Below are positions 6,641 to 15,093 of a stretch of DNA of 26,289 bases, piece by piece. Below the pieces are notes generated by a model that ran no database searches, was not told the origin of the DNA, and was given only the letters and a program-made list of their open reading frames with translations. The DNA is from Candidatus Uhrbacteria bacterium (GTDB taxonomy: Bacteria > Patescibacteriota > Patescibacteriia > UBA9934 > UBA11717), in NCBI GenBank assembly GCA_018701105.1, contig JABIWD010000011.1:1-26289 (forward strand). The letters run 5' to 3'. The number at the start of each line of letters is the position of its first letter. The stretch's first letter is position 1. The position numbers and the translations under genes were made by a program.

Positions 6641-9600
6641 TTATTCTTCGGATGATTCCTCTGCTGGTGCTTCTACTACGTCCTCAGACACAGCTTCAGC
6701 CTCCACCTCGGGCTTCTCTTCCTCTGAACTCTTCTCTTCCTCCGCCTCGGCCTCAACCTTTGTCTCGGCTTCATCGGCAACAGCCTCAGCATCGTCAGTT
6801 ACTGCCTCCGCATCTTCTGCAGCTGCATCGACAATGTCCTCATCTGCTCCCGCTTCAGCGGCTTCTTCCAATGATCGATCAAACTCAGGATCGTACTCAA
6901 GTGGGTTAACTCCAGTTCCTGCAGGAATCAACTTACCAATGATCACGTTCTCCTTAAGTCCTGACAACTTATCTACCTTTCCAGTAACCGCTGCGTTGAT
7001 CAACACACGCGATGTCTCCTGGAAGGAAGCAGCTGACAACCATGAATCTGTTGAAAGCGACACCTTTGTGATTCCCTGGAACAACTCATCAGCCACCGCG
7101 GCTTTCTGGTTCTTTCTAAGGTTTCGGTTCGCCTCCATCCATGTTGCACGCTCCACAATCTCTCCTGGCAGCAAAGTTGTTGCTCCTGGATCTGTAATTC
7201 TCACACGTGAGAACATCTGCTTCACAATAACCTCAATATGTTTGTTGTTTAGCTTCTGTCCCTGCGATGCGTAGATGAATTGAATTTCCTTAGACACGTA
7301 TCGCTCCACAGCCTTTCGTCCCTTTGTCTGGAACAGCAACTGTAGGTCCAAGTGTCCCTCGGTAATCGCATCTCCCGCTTCAACCTCGTCTCCGTCCTTA
7401 ACGTAGACTGAGAATCCAGGTGGGATCACGTACTCTCGCGCCTCATTCTTCTCGTACGCAACCTTTACGTGAGTCTTCTCAATGGTGATGGATCCGTTGA
7501 ACTCCGAGATGTGCTTGTCTCCGTTCGACTTCTCACACAGAACGTCTCCGGCCTGCACGATATCGCCTTCCTTCACCTTGAACTTCCCTCCACGTCCACA
7601 TTTGTATACGATCTCGTCCATCACACCATATCGAACTCGCACAATCTTCTGTCCTGGACGGGTGTCGATGATCTTTCGACCAGTTCCAACCTGCACAGCT
7701 TCTTTTTCAACGACTTCAATGTCCACCTTTCCGGGCATGTCAGTCATGATAGCTTTATGCTTTGGACTTCGAGCCTCGAAAAGCTCTTCAACTCGCGGAA
7801 GACCCTGCGTAATGTCCTTTCCGGCAACTCCTCCCATGTGGAAGGTACGCATAGTCAACTGTGTTCCAGGCTCTCCGATTGACTGAGCGGCAATGATACC
7901 GACAGCTGTTCCAAACTTCACTGGCTTATTGTATGCAAGGTCGTATCCGTAACACTTCTCACACAATCCGCGAATCAACAGACATGTCACAACAGAACGC
8001 ACGCGCACTGACTGCAACTCACCGTCTGCCGCATCGATCTCTCGAATGTGGTCCTCCATCACGATGTCACCAGCCTTCACGACAACTTTTCGTGTACCAG
8101 GCTTCTTGATGTCTTCCAGTGTATATCGTCCAAGGATTCGAACGGCCAATGGCTCTCCGATCTCGTCTGACTCTTCCTTTGTAAGAACAACTCCATCTTC
8201 GTCTCCACAGTCATCTTTCACAACAACCACGTCCTGCGCAACGTCTACAAGACGACGCGTGAGGTAACCGGCGTTAGCCGTCTTCAAGGCTGTATCGGTT
8301 AGACCCTTTCGCACACCATGAGAAGAGATGAAGAACTCCAAAACGTCCATTCCCTCTTTAAACGATCGCTTAACGGGGAGCTCGATAACTTCTCCGGATG
8401 CAGACTGCACAAGTCCCTTCATTCCAATCATCTGAGTCAACTGTCCAATACTTCCTCGAGCACCGGACTCGATCATTGTGTAGGCTGACCCTGACTTAGG
8501 AAGAATATCGTGAGAAAGTTTCTCAATCTTGTCCTTCACGTCTGTCCAGATCTTCACAATCGCGCTATGACGCTCAGAAACTGTAAGAAGACCTTGCTCG
8601 TAGTGCTCATCAACCTGACGAGCCTGTAGCGTACCCGCCTCCATGATCGCAGGCTTTTCTGCAATAGTTGGAAGCTCGCTCATTCCCCAGCTAAATCCTG
8701 AAAGCGTTGAGTACTTGAATCCAAGTGCCTTCAAGTTATCTAGAACTTCTACTGTGCGTTCACGTCCAAGTTTCTCAAGCACCTCTCGAACAATCTTTGA
8801 TAGCTGCTTCTTTCCCATTGTCTCGTTAAAGTAACCGAGTTCTGATGGCAACATTTCATTCACAAGCAACCGGCCAACTGTAGTCTCGATAATTCCAAAC
8901 TCTGGAAGTCGCACGTTAATCAACTCTCGCATACCAATCTTCTCGTTGCTGTACGCATATTCTGCATCAAGCTGAGTTGGGAAAGACCTTCGACTTCCCT
9001 CTGGTCGCTGATCATCATCCAACACCATCGTAAGGTAGAAACATCCCCACACAATATCCTTTCCAGGTCGTGCGATTGGTTCTCCATCAGATGGCTTCAA
9101 CAAGTTGTTACTTGCAAGCATCAAGTGCTTTGCCTCTTGCTTTGCAGCTCGAGTAAGTGGCACGTGAACCGCCATCTGGTCTCCGTCAAAGTCGGCGTTG
9201 AAGGCGTCACACACCAATGGGTGAACCTGAATGGCCTTTCCTTCAATCAAGATTGGTCGGAAAGCCTGAATTCCAAGACGGTGAAGTGTTGGAGCACGGT
9301 TCAACAGAACGTAACTCGTCTCAACGATCTCTTCCAAGATATCCCACACCTCTGGTCGGTCCGCCTCAATAAAACGGTTGGCGCTTCGGATGTTGTACAC
9401 GAATTCTCGCTTGATCAACTTCGAAATAACAAACGGCTTGAATAGCTCCAATGCCATTCGCTTTGGAATTCCACACTCACCGAGCTTTAGATGCGGTCCA
9501 ACAACGATAACTGATCGTCCAGAATAGTCGATTCGTTTTCCAAGAAGGTTCTGTCGGAATCGTCCCTGCTTTCCCTTCAAGTTGTCAGCAAGTGACTTCA

Positions 9601-10780
9601 ACTGTCGCTTTCGCCCAGTCGCTGCAATCACAGTCTTACTGTGTCGTGCTGAGTTATCCAGCAACGCATCAACCGCCTCCTGCAACATTCGTTTCTCGTT
9701 TCGAGTGATCACCTCCGGCGCGTTCAAATCATGTAGTCGTCGCAGTCGGTTGTTTCGGTTAATCACGCGTCGGTATAGGTCGTTCAAGTCAGATGTAGCA
9801 AACCGTCCACCGTCTAGAGGAACCATTGGTCGCAAATCTGGTGGAGTCACAGGAACTGCCTGCAAGATCATCCAATCTGGCTGAATCTCGTTGGCGATAA
9901 GAGACTTCATGAGCTTCACGCGTCGCACAATGCGATCACCCTTCGCTTTTGACGCACCCTTCATTTCCTTTTCCAATACTGCAACAGTCTCCTCCATCTT
10001 GATTCGTGACAAAAGTCCCTGAATAGCCTCGGCTCCAATGCCGGCCTCGAAAATGTGACCGTATCGAATAGACCAATCCTGGTATGTAGTCTCAGAAATC
10101 AATGCCATTGGCTTCATTTCCTTCAACTCTTTGTCCACCATCAAGAAGTCACTCTCCAACTCTTCAGTTTTGTGTTCCTTTATCTCATCAAGACGCTTCA
10201 GCTCCTCTTTGAGCTTCTTAGCATCTTCTGCAAGATTCGTATGAGCACGCTCAGTGTCTCGCTTGTACTCACCCTCAATCATCTTACCCTTGTTCTTGTA
10301 CTCTGCCTGCAAGTCAGCAATAGCCATGTCTCGCGCCTCTTCATTCACCTCTGTGATGATGAAGTTTGCGAAGTAAATAACTTTCTCCAACTGCTGCACC
10401 GACATCTCGAGCACCGTACCGATCTTTGACGGTACTCCTCGCAAGAACCAAATGTGAGATACAGGCGACGCAAGCTCGATGTGCGCCATTCGTTCTCGTC
10501 GAACAAGTGCGTGAGTAACTTCTACTCCACATTTGTCACAGACGATTCCTTTAAATCGAATTTTCTTATACTTTCCACAGTAACACTCCCAGTCCTTGGA
10601 TGGTCCAAAAATTTCTTCCGCAAACAATCCAGTCTTTTCAGGCTTCTGCGTTCGGTAGTTGATAGTCTCAGGCTTCATGACCTCACCGTATGACCACTCT
10701 CGAATTCGGTCTGGGCTAGCCAATCGCAAACGGATCGCGTTGAAGTCTGTAGCTTTTAAGGTTTCTCTAAACATTGCCAT
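6641..10780 (-). CDS. rpoC: DNA-directed RNA polymerase subunit beta'
   Basis: The 1379-residue catalytic subunit of RNA polymerase. The N-terminal zinc site is complete (C66, C68, C81, C84), and the active-site Mg motif NADFDGDQM lies near residue 527. The bridge-helix/trigger-loop region and the second Cys cluster (CLLIRGLCEKCYGYD) are present. The start may be the ATG at 10780 or the one two codons later (MFRE). Neither has an SD site. The last ~75 residues form a low-complexity Glu/Ala/Asp/Val tail beyond the conserved core, which most beta' subunits lack. The gene follows rpoB after 8 bp in one transcript and ends at a hairpin terminator. Confidence 0.98.
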   Translation of the reverse strand: MAMFRETLKATDFNAIRLRLASPDRIREWSYGEVMKPETINYRTQKPEKTGLFAEEIFGPSKDWECYCGKYKKIRFKGIVCDKCGVEVTHALVRRERMAHIELASPVSHIWFLRGVPSKIGTVLEMSVQQLEKVIYFANFIITEVNEEARDMAIADLQAEYKNKGKMIEGEYKRDTERAHTNLAEDAKKLKEELKRLDEIKEHKTEELESDFLMVDKELKEMKPMALISETTYQDWSIRYGHIFEAGIGAEAIQGLLSRIKMEETVAVLEKEMKGASKAKGDRIVRRVKLMKSLIANEIQPDWMILQAVPVTPPDLRPMVPLDGGRFATSDLNDLYRRVINRNNRLRRLHDLNAPEVITRNEKRMLQEAVDALLDNSARHSKTVIAATGRKRQLKSLADNLKGKQGRFRQNLLGKRIDYSGRSVIVVGPHLKLGECGIPKRMALELFKPFVISKLIKREFVYNIRSANRFIEADRPEVWDILEEIVETSYVLLNRAPTLHRLGIQAFRPILIEGKAIQVHPLVCDAFNADFDGDQMAVHVPLTRAAKQEAKHLMLASNNLLKPSDGEPIARPGKDIVWGCFYLTMVLDDDQRPEGSRRSFPTQLDAEYAYSNEKIGMRELINVRLPEFGIIETTVGRLLVNEMLPSELGYFNETMGKKQLSKIVREVLEKLGRERTVEVLDNLKALGFKYSTLSGFSWGMSELPTIAEKPAIMEAGTLQARQVDEHYEQGLLTVSERHSAIVKIWTDVKDKIEKLSHDILPKSGSAYTMIESGARGSIGQLTQMIGMKGLVQSASGEVIELPVKRSFKEGMDVLEFFISSHGVRKGLTDTALKTANAGYLTRRLVDVAQDVVVVKDDCGDEDGVVLTKEESDEIGEPLAVRILGRYTLEDIKKPGTRKVVVKAGDIVMEDHIREIDAADGELQSVRVRSVVTCLLIRGLCEKCYGYDLAYNKPVKFGTAVGIIAAQSIGEPGTQLTMRTFHMGGVAGKDITQGLPRVEELFEARSPKHKAIMTDMPGKVDIEVVEKEAVQVGTGRKIIDTRPGQKIVRVRYGVMDEIVYKCGRGGKFKVKEGDIVQAGDVLCEKSNGDKHISEFNGSITIEKTHVKVAYEKNEAREYVIPPGFSVYVKDGDEVEAGDAITEGHLDLQLLFQTKGRKAVERYVSKEIQFIYASQGQKLNNKHIEVIVKQMFSRVRITDPGATTLLPGEIVERATWMEANRNLRKNQKAAVADELFQGITKVSLSTDSWLSAASFQETSRVLINAAVTGKVDKLSGLKENVIIGKLIPAGTGVNPLEYDPEFDRSLEEAAEAGADEDIVDAAAEDAEAVTDDAEAVADEAETKVEAEAEEEKSSEEEKPEVEAEAVSEDVVEAPAEESSEE

Positions 10781-10788
10781 ATAGAAAG

Positions 10789-13700
10789 CTATTCGCGACC
10801 GTGACTTCCTCGATCTTCTCGATTCCGTTCACGTTCTTTATAGAAGTCTTTATCACTTGGGTCCAACACACGTTTTCCATCGTTGAGGAGCTGTACATCT
10901 AGACACAATCCCTTCAACTCTCTAACCAACACGTTGAACGACTCTGGAATGTTCACCTTTCGAATGTCCTCTCCCTTGATCACAGCCTCGTATGCCTTAG
11001 ATCGTCCAGGAACATCGTCGGACTTAATCGTGAGAATCTCTTGAAGTGTGTGAGCGGCACCATATGCTTCCAGCGCCCAAACTTCCATCTCTCCGAATCG
11101 CTGTCCACCATGCTGAGCCTTTCCTCCAAGTGGCTGCTGCGTGATAAGCGAGTAAGGCCCGATTGACCGTTGGTGAATCTTGTCTTCCACCATGTGTCCG
11201 AGTTTCAACATGTACATGTATCCAACCGTCACAGGATGATCAAACGCTTCACCGGTTCGTCCATTGTAGAGCGTCACCTGACCAGTCTCGTTAAAGCCGG
11301 CCTTTGTAAGCTCTTCTCGAATGATCGACTCTGGAACTCCGTTCATCGGCGGTGTCGCCACGTGATATCCCTGAGCGTTCGCAGCAAGCGACAAGTGAAC
11401 CTCCATGATCTGTCCCAAGTTCATTCGTGACACAACTCCCAGTGGAGTCAAGATCACGTCGACTGGCGTACCGTCTGGAAGGAATGGCATGTCAGCGATA
11501 GGAACAACGCGGGAAATAACTCCTTTGTTTCCATGACGTCCGGCCATCTTGTCTCCAACTTGAATCTTTCGTAGGTTTGCAACCGTCACAACAACTGATC
11601 GCACAACTCCAGGTGAAAGCTTGTCTCCATCCTCTCGTGAGAATGTCTTCACAGCCACAACCTTTCCGTGCTCTCCATGTTCAAGGTACATAGAAGTGTC
11701 TCGAACGTCTCGAGCCTTCTCACCGAAGATGGCGCGCAAAAGTTTTTCTTCTGCTGACAATTCAGTCTCACCCTTTGGCGTAATCTTTCCAACAAGGATG
11801 TCTCCTGACTTAACTTCGGCACCAACACGGACGATTCCCTCTTGGTCCAAGTTCTTTATCTTCTCCTCGGACACGTTTGGAATGTCTGCAGTCAATACTT
11901 CAGGTCCCAGCTTTGTGTCTCGCACGTCCATTGTGTGCTTAGACAAGTAAACCGATGTAAGTCGATCGTGCTGCACCATTCTTTCGGAAATGATGATGGC
12001 ATCGTCAAAGTTATATCCGTCCCAGGCCATGAAGGCTACAAGAAGGTTCTGGCCAACTGCCAACTCACCGTTCTTTGTAGATGCTCCGTCTGCCAAAACT
12101 GTTCCCTTCTTAACCTTGTCTCCTGGCAACACAACCGGTCGCTGGTTCAATCCTGTCGAGTAGTTCGACTTTGTGAACTTAGACAACGTATGTGTAACAG
12201 TCTTCTTGTCATCTCCCTCAATAACGATGTGTGTTCCGTCAGCTTCCTTCACCACACCCTTCATCTCGGACAAGACCACGTGCCCAGAATCCTGAGCCGC
12301 TCGTGCCTCTACTCCTGTTCCAATGATAGGCGCCTCTGGTCGCACGGTTGCAACTCCCTGGCGCATCATGTTCGTTCCCATCAACGCACGCGTAGCATCG
12401 TCGTGCTCTAGGAACGGAATCAAAGCAGTGCCAATTGAAATGATCTGCTTAGAAGAAACGTCCATGAAATTCAGCTTGTTAGCTGGAATCACTTTAGGCT
12501 CCCCGTGCCAACGTCCTTCAGTAAACTCGTTCTTAATGTAACCATCATCTGTAAGTGGCGTAGTGGCGATGGTTGTAAGCACCTTCTCTTCTTGGAAGGC
12601 GTTTAGATATTCAATCTTATTCGTAACATGGGCTCCTTTACTGTCGTGCTCAATGTGTCGGTAAGGCGTCTCAACAAAACCGTACTCGTTGATGCGCGCG
12701 AAACTTGCAAGATGTCCCACCAAACCAATGTTTGGTCCCTCAGGTGTATGAATCGGACAAATTCGTCCGTAGTGAGTAGGGTGAACATCTCGAACTTCGA
12801 ATCCTGCACGCTCTCGTGATAGTCCTCCAGGTCCCATGGCAGACAATCGGCGCTTGTGCTCCAATTCTGCAAGTGGGTTTGCCTGGTCAAGGAACTGTGA
12901 TAGCTGCGAAGACATGAAAAACTCTCGCACCGCACCAATCACTGGTCGCGCGTTGATTAGTCTTGCAGGTGTAAGTGTGTCGATGTCGTGTGTAGACATT
13001 CTGTCCTTCACGATTCGCTCCATTCGAGCCAAACCAATTCGGAAACGTCCTTGCACCAACTCTCCCACCGCACGAACACGTCGGTTTCCAAGGTGGTCAA
13101 CATCATCTGGTGCATCCTGTGTGATGTTAAGTCGGATGATCTCGTTCACAACGTCGATCAAGTCGTTCAAAGACAAGATACGAACTTCTTCCGGCTCAAC
13201 TGCCTTCTTTGCAACTGACTTTCCAAATCGAACGTTAAACTTGTAGCGTCCAACCTTGTCGAAGTCGTATCGATCGAAGTTGAAGAACATTGAATGGATG
13301 AGCTGACGCGCGTTATCGATAGTAGCAAGGTCGCCCGGTCGAATTCGCTTGTAAACTTCCTTCAATCCCTCTTCTTCATTCTTTGCAACGTCTTTCGCGA
13401 TGGTCGACTCAATGTAGTCGATCATTGGATGCTTGTTTGCAGCCTTGAAAGTCTTGATGATCTCTTCGTCATCGGTCAAACCGAACGCTCGCAAAAGAGA
13501 CGTTACCGCCACCTTTCGCTTTCTGTCGATCTTTACCCAAATAACGTTGTTTGCATCTGTCTCAAACTCGAGCCAGGCACCACGGTTAGGAATAATCTTC
13601 GCACCGTAGTAGCGTCGTCCTCGAATTACGTTCGATGTGAAGAAAACTCCACTTGATCGAACCAGCTGAGAAACGATTACTCGCTCAACTCCGTTCACAA

Positions 13701-14076
13701 TGAACGTTCCGCGCTTTGTCATGACAGGAAGGTCTCCAAGATAGATCTCCTGCTCCTTCTCTTCTCCAGTTCGTAGGTTCTTTAGCACTGCACGAACTCG
13801 TAAAGGCGCTTCGAACGTAAGGTTCTTTGCCTTTGACTCAACTTCATTAAACTTTGCCTCGTCAAGATAGTGATCGAGGAGTGTGAGTTCCAAGTCACGA
13901 CCGATAAAGTCTGTGATTGGGTTAATCTCACGAAATAGTTCACCGATTCCTTCTGTAAGGAACCATTCGTAGGAGTCTTTCTGGACGCTTGCCAAGTTTG
14001 GCAGGACCATACCGTCAGGGGACGCAACGAATGTGCGCCGCTCCTTCTCCTTAAGGGGGAGTCGCTTGAATTTCAT
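10789..14076 (-). CDS. rpoB: DNA-directed RNA polymerase subunit beta
   Basis: A full-length compact beta subunit (1095 residues), shorter than the 1342 residues of E. coli because lineage-specific insertions are absent. Conserved blocks are clear: the rifampicin region with SQFLDQANPLAELEHKRRLSAMGPGGL, the HPTHYGRICPIHTPEGPNIGL block, GDKMAGRHGNKG, and the C-terminal GGKAQHGGQRFGEMEVWALEAYGAA. In the rifampicin region the positions usually His/Ser are ordinary, and Asn occupies the place after DQA. The start ATG at 14076 (MKFKRLPL) has no SD site; the sequence before it is a run of T. A strong promoter lies 340 bp upstream. rplJ/rplL, often found before rpoB in other bacteria, are absent here. 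Confidence 0.98.
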   Translation of the reverse strand: MKFKRLPLKEKERRTFVASPDGMVLPNLASVQKDSYEWFLTEGIGELFREINPITDFIGRDLELTLLDHYLDEAKFNEVESKAKNLTFEAPLRVRAVLKNLRTGEEKEQEIYLGDLPVMTKRGTFIVNGVERVIVSQLVRSSGVFFTSNVIRGRRYYGAKIIPNRGAWLEFETDANNVIWVKIDRKRKVAVTSLLRAFGLTDDEEIIKTFKAANKHPMIDYIESTIAKDVAKNEEEGLKEVYKRIRPGDLATIDNARQLIHSMFFNFDRYDFDKVGRYKFNVRFGKSVAKKAVEPEEVRILSLNDLIDVVNEIIRLNITQDAPDDVDHLGNRRVRAVGELVQGRFRIGLARMERIVKDRMSTHDIDTLTPARLINARPVIGAVREFFMSSQLSQFLDQANPLAELEHKRRLSAMGPGGLSRERAGFEVRDVHPTHYGRICPIHTPEGPNIGLVGHLASFARINEYGFVETPYRHIEHDSKGAHVTNKIEYLNAFQEEKVLTTIATTPLTDDGYIKNEFTEGRWHGEPKVIPANKLNFMDVSSKQIISIGTALIPFLEHDDATRALMGTNMMRQGVATVRPEAPIIGTGVEARAAQDSGHVVLSEMKGVVKEADGTHIVIEGDDKKTVTHTLSKFTKSNYSTGLNQRPVVLPGDKVKKGTVLADGASTKNGELAVGQNLLVAFMAWDGYNFDDAIIISERMVQHDRLTSVYLSKHTMDVRDTKLGPEVLTADIPNVSEEKIKNLDQEGIVRVGAEVKSGDILVGKITPKGETELSAEEKLLRAIFGEKARDVRDTSMYLEHGEHGKVVAVKTFSREDGDKLSPGVVRSVVVTVANLRKIQVGDKMAGRHGNKGVISRVVPIADMPFLPDGTPVDVILTPLGVVSRMNLGQIMEVHLSLAANAQGYHVATPPMNGVPESIIREELTKAGFNETGQVTLYNGRTGEAFDHPVTVGYMYMLKLGHMVEDKIHQRSIGPYSLITQQPLGGKAQHGGQRFGEMEVWALEAYGAAHTLQEILTIKSDDVPGRSKAYEAVIKGEDIRKVNIPESFNVLVRELKGLCLDVQLLNDGKRVLDPSDKDFYKERERNREDRGSHGRE

Positions 14077-14411
14077 AAAAAAGCTAGCATTGCTTATTTA
14101 CGGCGGAATAAAGGCTCTATTCCAAGTGCCAGAACTTGTTTGATCCAAGTTCGAGACTAATCTCCGGTGTTTATCTTAAAACAACCACTGATGAAGTCTC
14201 CAGACAACAAAAAACCTGCACCTCAAAAACGAGGAACAGTTAACTATTGCCTATTTGTCTTGTGCGCAATCGAGGCATCATGTTCGCCACAAACGATGAT
14301 GACTGATTCTGCGCTACGGGATAACACACCTTTTCGGGGGATTAGGTGTTTAAAGTGGCGGACATTAGCCAATATTGCATAGGAGCAACATTTGCCAATT
14401 CCGTCAAGAGC
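14077..14411 (-). promoter_or_regulatory. Long 5' leader of rpoBC
   Basis: About 335 nt lie between the predicted transcription start (~14411) and the rpoB ATG. There is no gene on the minus strand apart from two tiny ATG frames (8 and 7 codons) without SD sites. The leader contains a terminator-like hairpin at 14205-14239 and several short inverted repeats. The length and the hairpin suggest regulation of rpoBC after initiation, for example attenuation or autogenous control. No named leader motif is recognised. Confidence 0.5.
14205..14239 (-). terminator. Possible attenuator in the rpoB leader
   Basis: On the minus strand, CTGTTCCTC (14239-14231) pairs with GAGGTGCAG (14224-14216), eight of nine positions including one G·U. 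A short T-rich loop separates the arms, and GTTTTTTGTTG follows. It lies about 130 nt before the rpoB start, so it can only be a conditional (attenuating) terminator. Confidence 0.55.
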
Positions 14412-14417
14412 TCCTGG

Positions 14418-14446
14418 ATTATACGAACTTTTTCGATTTAAGTCAA
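14418..14446 (-). promoter_or_regulatory. Strong promoter of rpoBC
   Basis: On the minus strand: TTGACT (14446-14441), a 17-bp spacer, and a perfect TATAAT (14423-14418). It is divergent from the promoter at 14547. Confidence 0.85.
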
Positions 14447-14546
14447 ACATAAGCTGTGAATCGGTGTTTATACAGTGCTACTAGACAGAGATATTGGCTA
14501 ACATTAGTCATATTTCATTGCAATCATCGGAACTGACCAGTGAGAC

Positions 14547-14575
14547 TTGACAAAACCGCCTTTTTCTGGTATATT
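14547..14575 (+). promoter_or_regulatory. Promoter of the 762-aa orphan gene and its leader
   Basis: TTGACA (14547-14552), a 17-bp spacer, TATATT (14570-14575). It is the only convincing plus-strand promoter before the gene at 15094, which implies a leader of about 510 nt. Confidence 0.8.
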
Positions 14576-14697
14576 CCGGCGTTGTACTTCTTGCATTTAC
14601 AAGCTGGGCAACGCAGTTTTAAGGCTCAATTAAGCAAATAACAGAATCTCGTATATCACTATGTTCGGAACCCAAGGTTGACCTAATAAAATGATCT

Positions 14698-14736
14698 TCC
14701 AAAAATTGAAATTTGCCCAATTGCCCATTTGAAATT
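14698..14736. repeat. AT-rich repeat, left diverged copy
   Basis: This stretch begins TCCAAAAATTGAAA and matches the right arm of the inverted repeat near 17566-17604, in the same orientation, with a handful of differences. It shares the internal doubled TTGCC-AA unit. It lies inside the leader of the orphan gene, so copies of the same repeat occur on both sides of that gene. Confidence 0.6.
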
Positions 14737-14891
14737 TACCCCAGACAACTCCAGATTGGAGGAGAGGTTGTTATTTATCTGGATGGACTAGGTTCCGACT
14801 TACTCCTACCAGTGCTTGTAACATGAATTAGAGGATCGCCTTCGGGAGACACCGCTAGTTCGTCCCCTCCAACCTGCAGTTGTCTTGCCGT

Positions 14892-14960
14892 CTCATTCCA
14901 GGAGCTTCAGTGCCCGGTCTTTATATATCGACCGATAAAGCACTGTGCGCCTGGAATGAG
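14892..14960 (+). other. Long stem-loop in the orphan-gene leader
   Basis: CTCATTCCAGG (14892-14902) pairs with the complementary CCTGGAATGAG (14950-14960). A further stem CAGTGC/GCACTG lies inside it, with an apical GGTC/GACC pairing. There is no T-run after the right arm, so it is not a terminator. It could be a protein-binding or processing site. Confidence 0.6.
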
Positions 14961-15093
14961 GCTGTAAGCCTGTGGTGTTCTATACATCATTATGATTCAC
15001 AGATAGATAGAGAGAAACCGAGGTAACACTCGGAACCAATCCCCGGTCCGAAAGGGCCAACAGTCGGGTAACCCCCGAGATTGTGAGAACGGC

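Larger units (their letters stand above)
14582..15093 (+). ncRNA. Long structured leader RNA (or separate ncRNA), family unknown
   Basis: The 512 nt between promoter and ORF contain no open frame of note but many hairpins. CCAGA/TCTGG encloses CAAC/GTTG and CTCC/GGAG near 14742-14783. A long stem-loop occupies 14892-14960. Three short hairpins lie just before the start codon: CCGAG/CTCGG (15018-15033), GGTCC-GAAA-GGGCC (15045-15058) and TCGGG/CCCGA (15064-15078). The last two crowd the ribosome-binding region. No complete riboswitch consensus, RNase P or tmRNA signature is recognised. It could be a cis-regulatory leader or an independent RNA processed from the same transcript. Confidence 0.45.

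Noticed and set aside
6498..7274. 258-codon Ser/Ala-rich frame antisense to the end of rpoC
   Set aside because: It is the shadow of the Glu/Ala/Asp-rich RpoC tail, whose complement reads as Ser/Ala/Thr.
14582..15093. RNase P RNA, tmRNA or a known riboswitch in the long leader
   Set aside because: None of the conserved sequence blocks of RNase P or tmRNA is present, and no full riboswitch consensus could be matched by eye.
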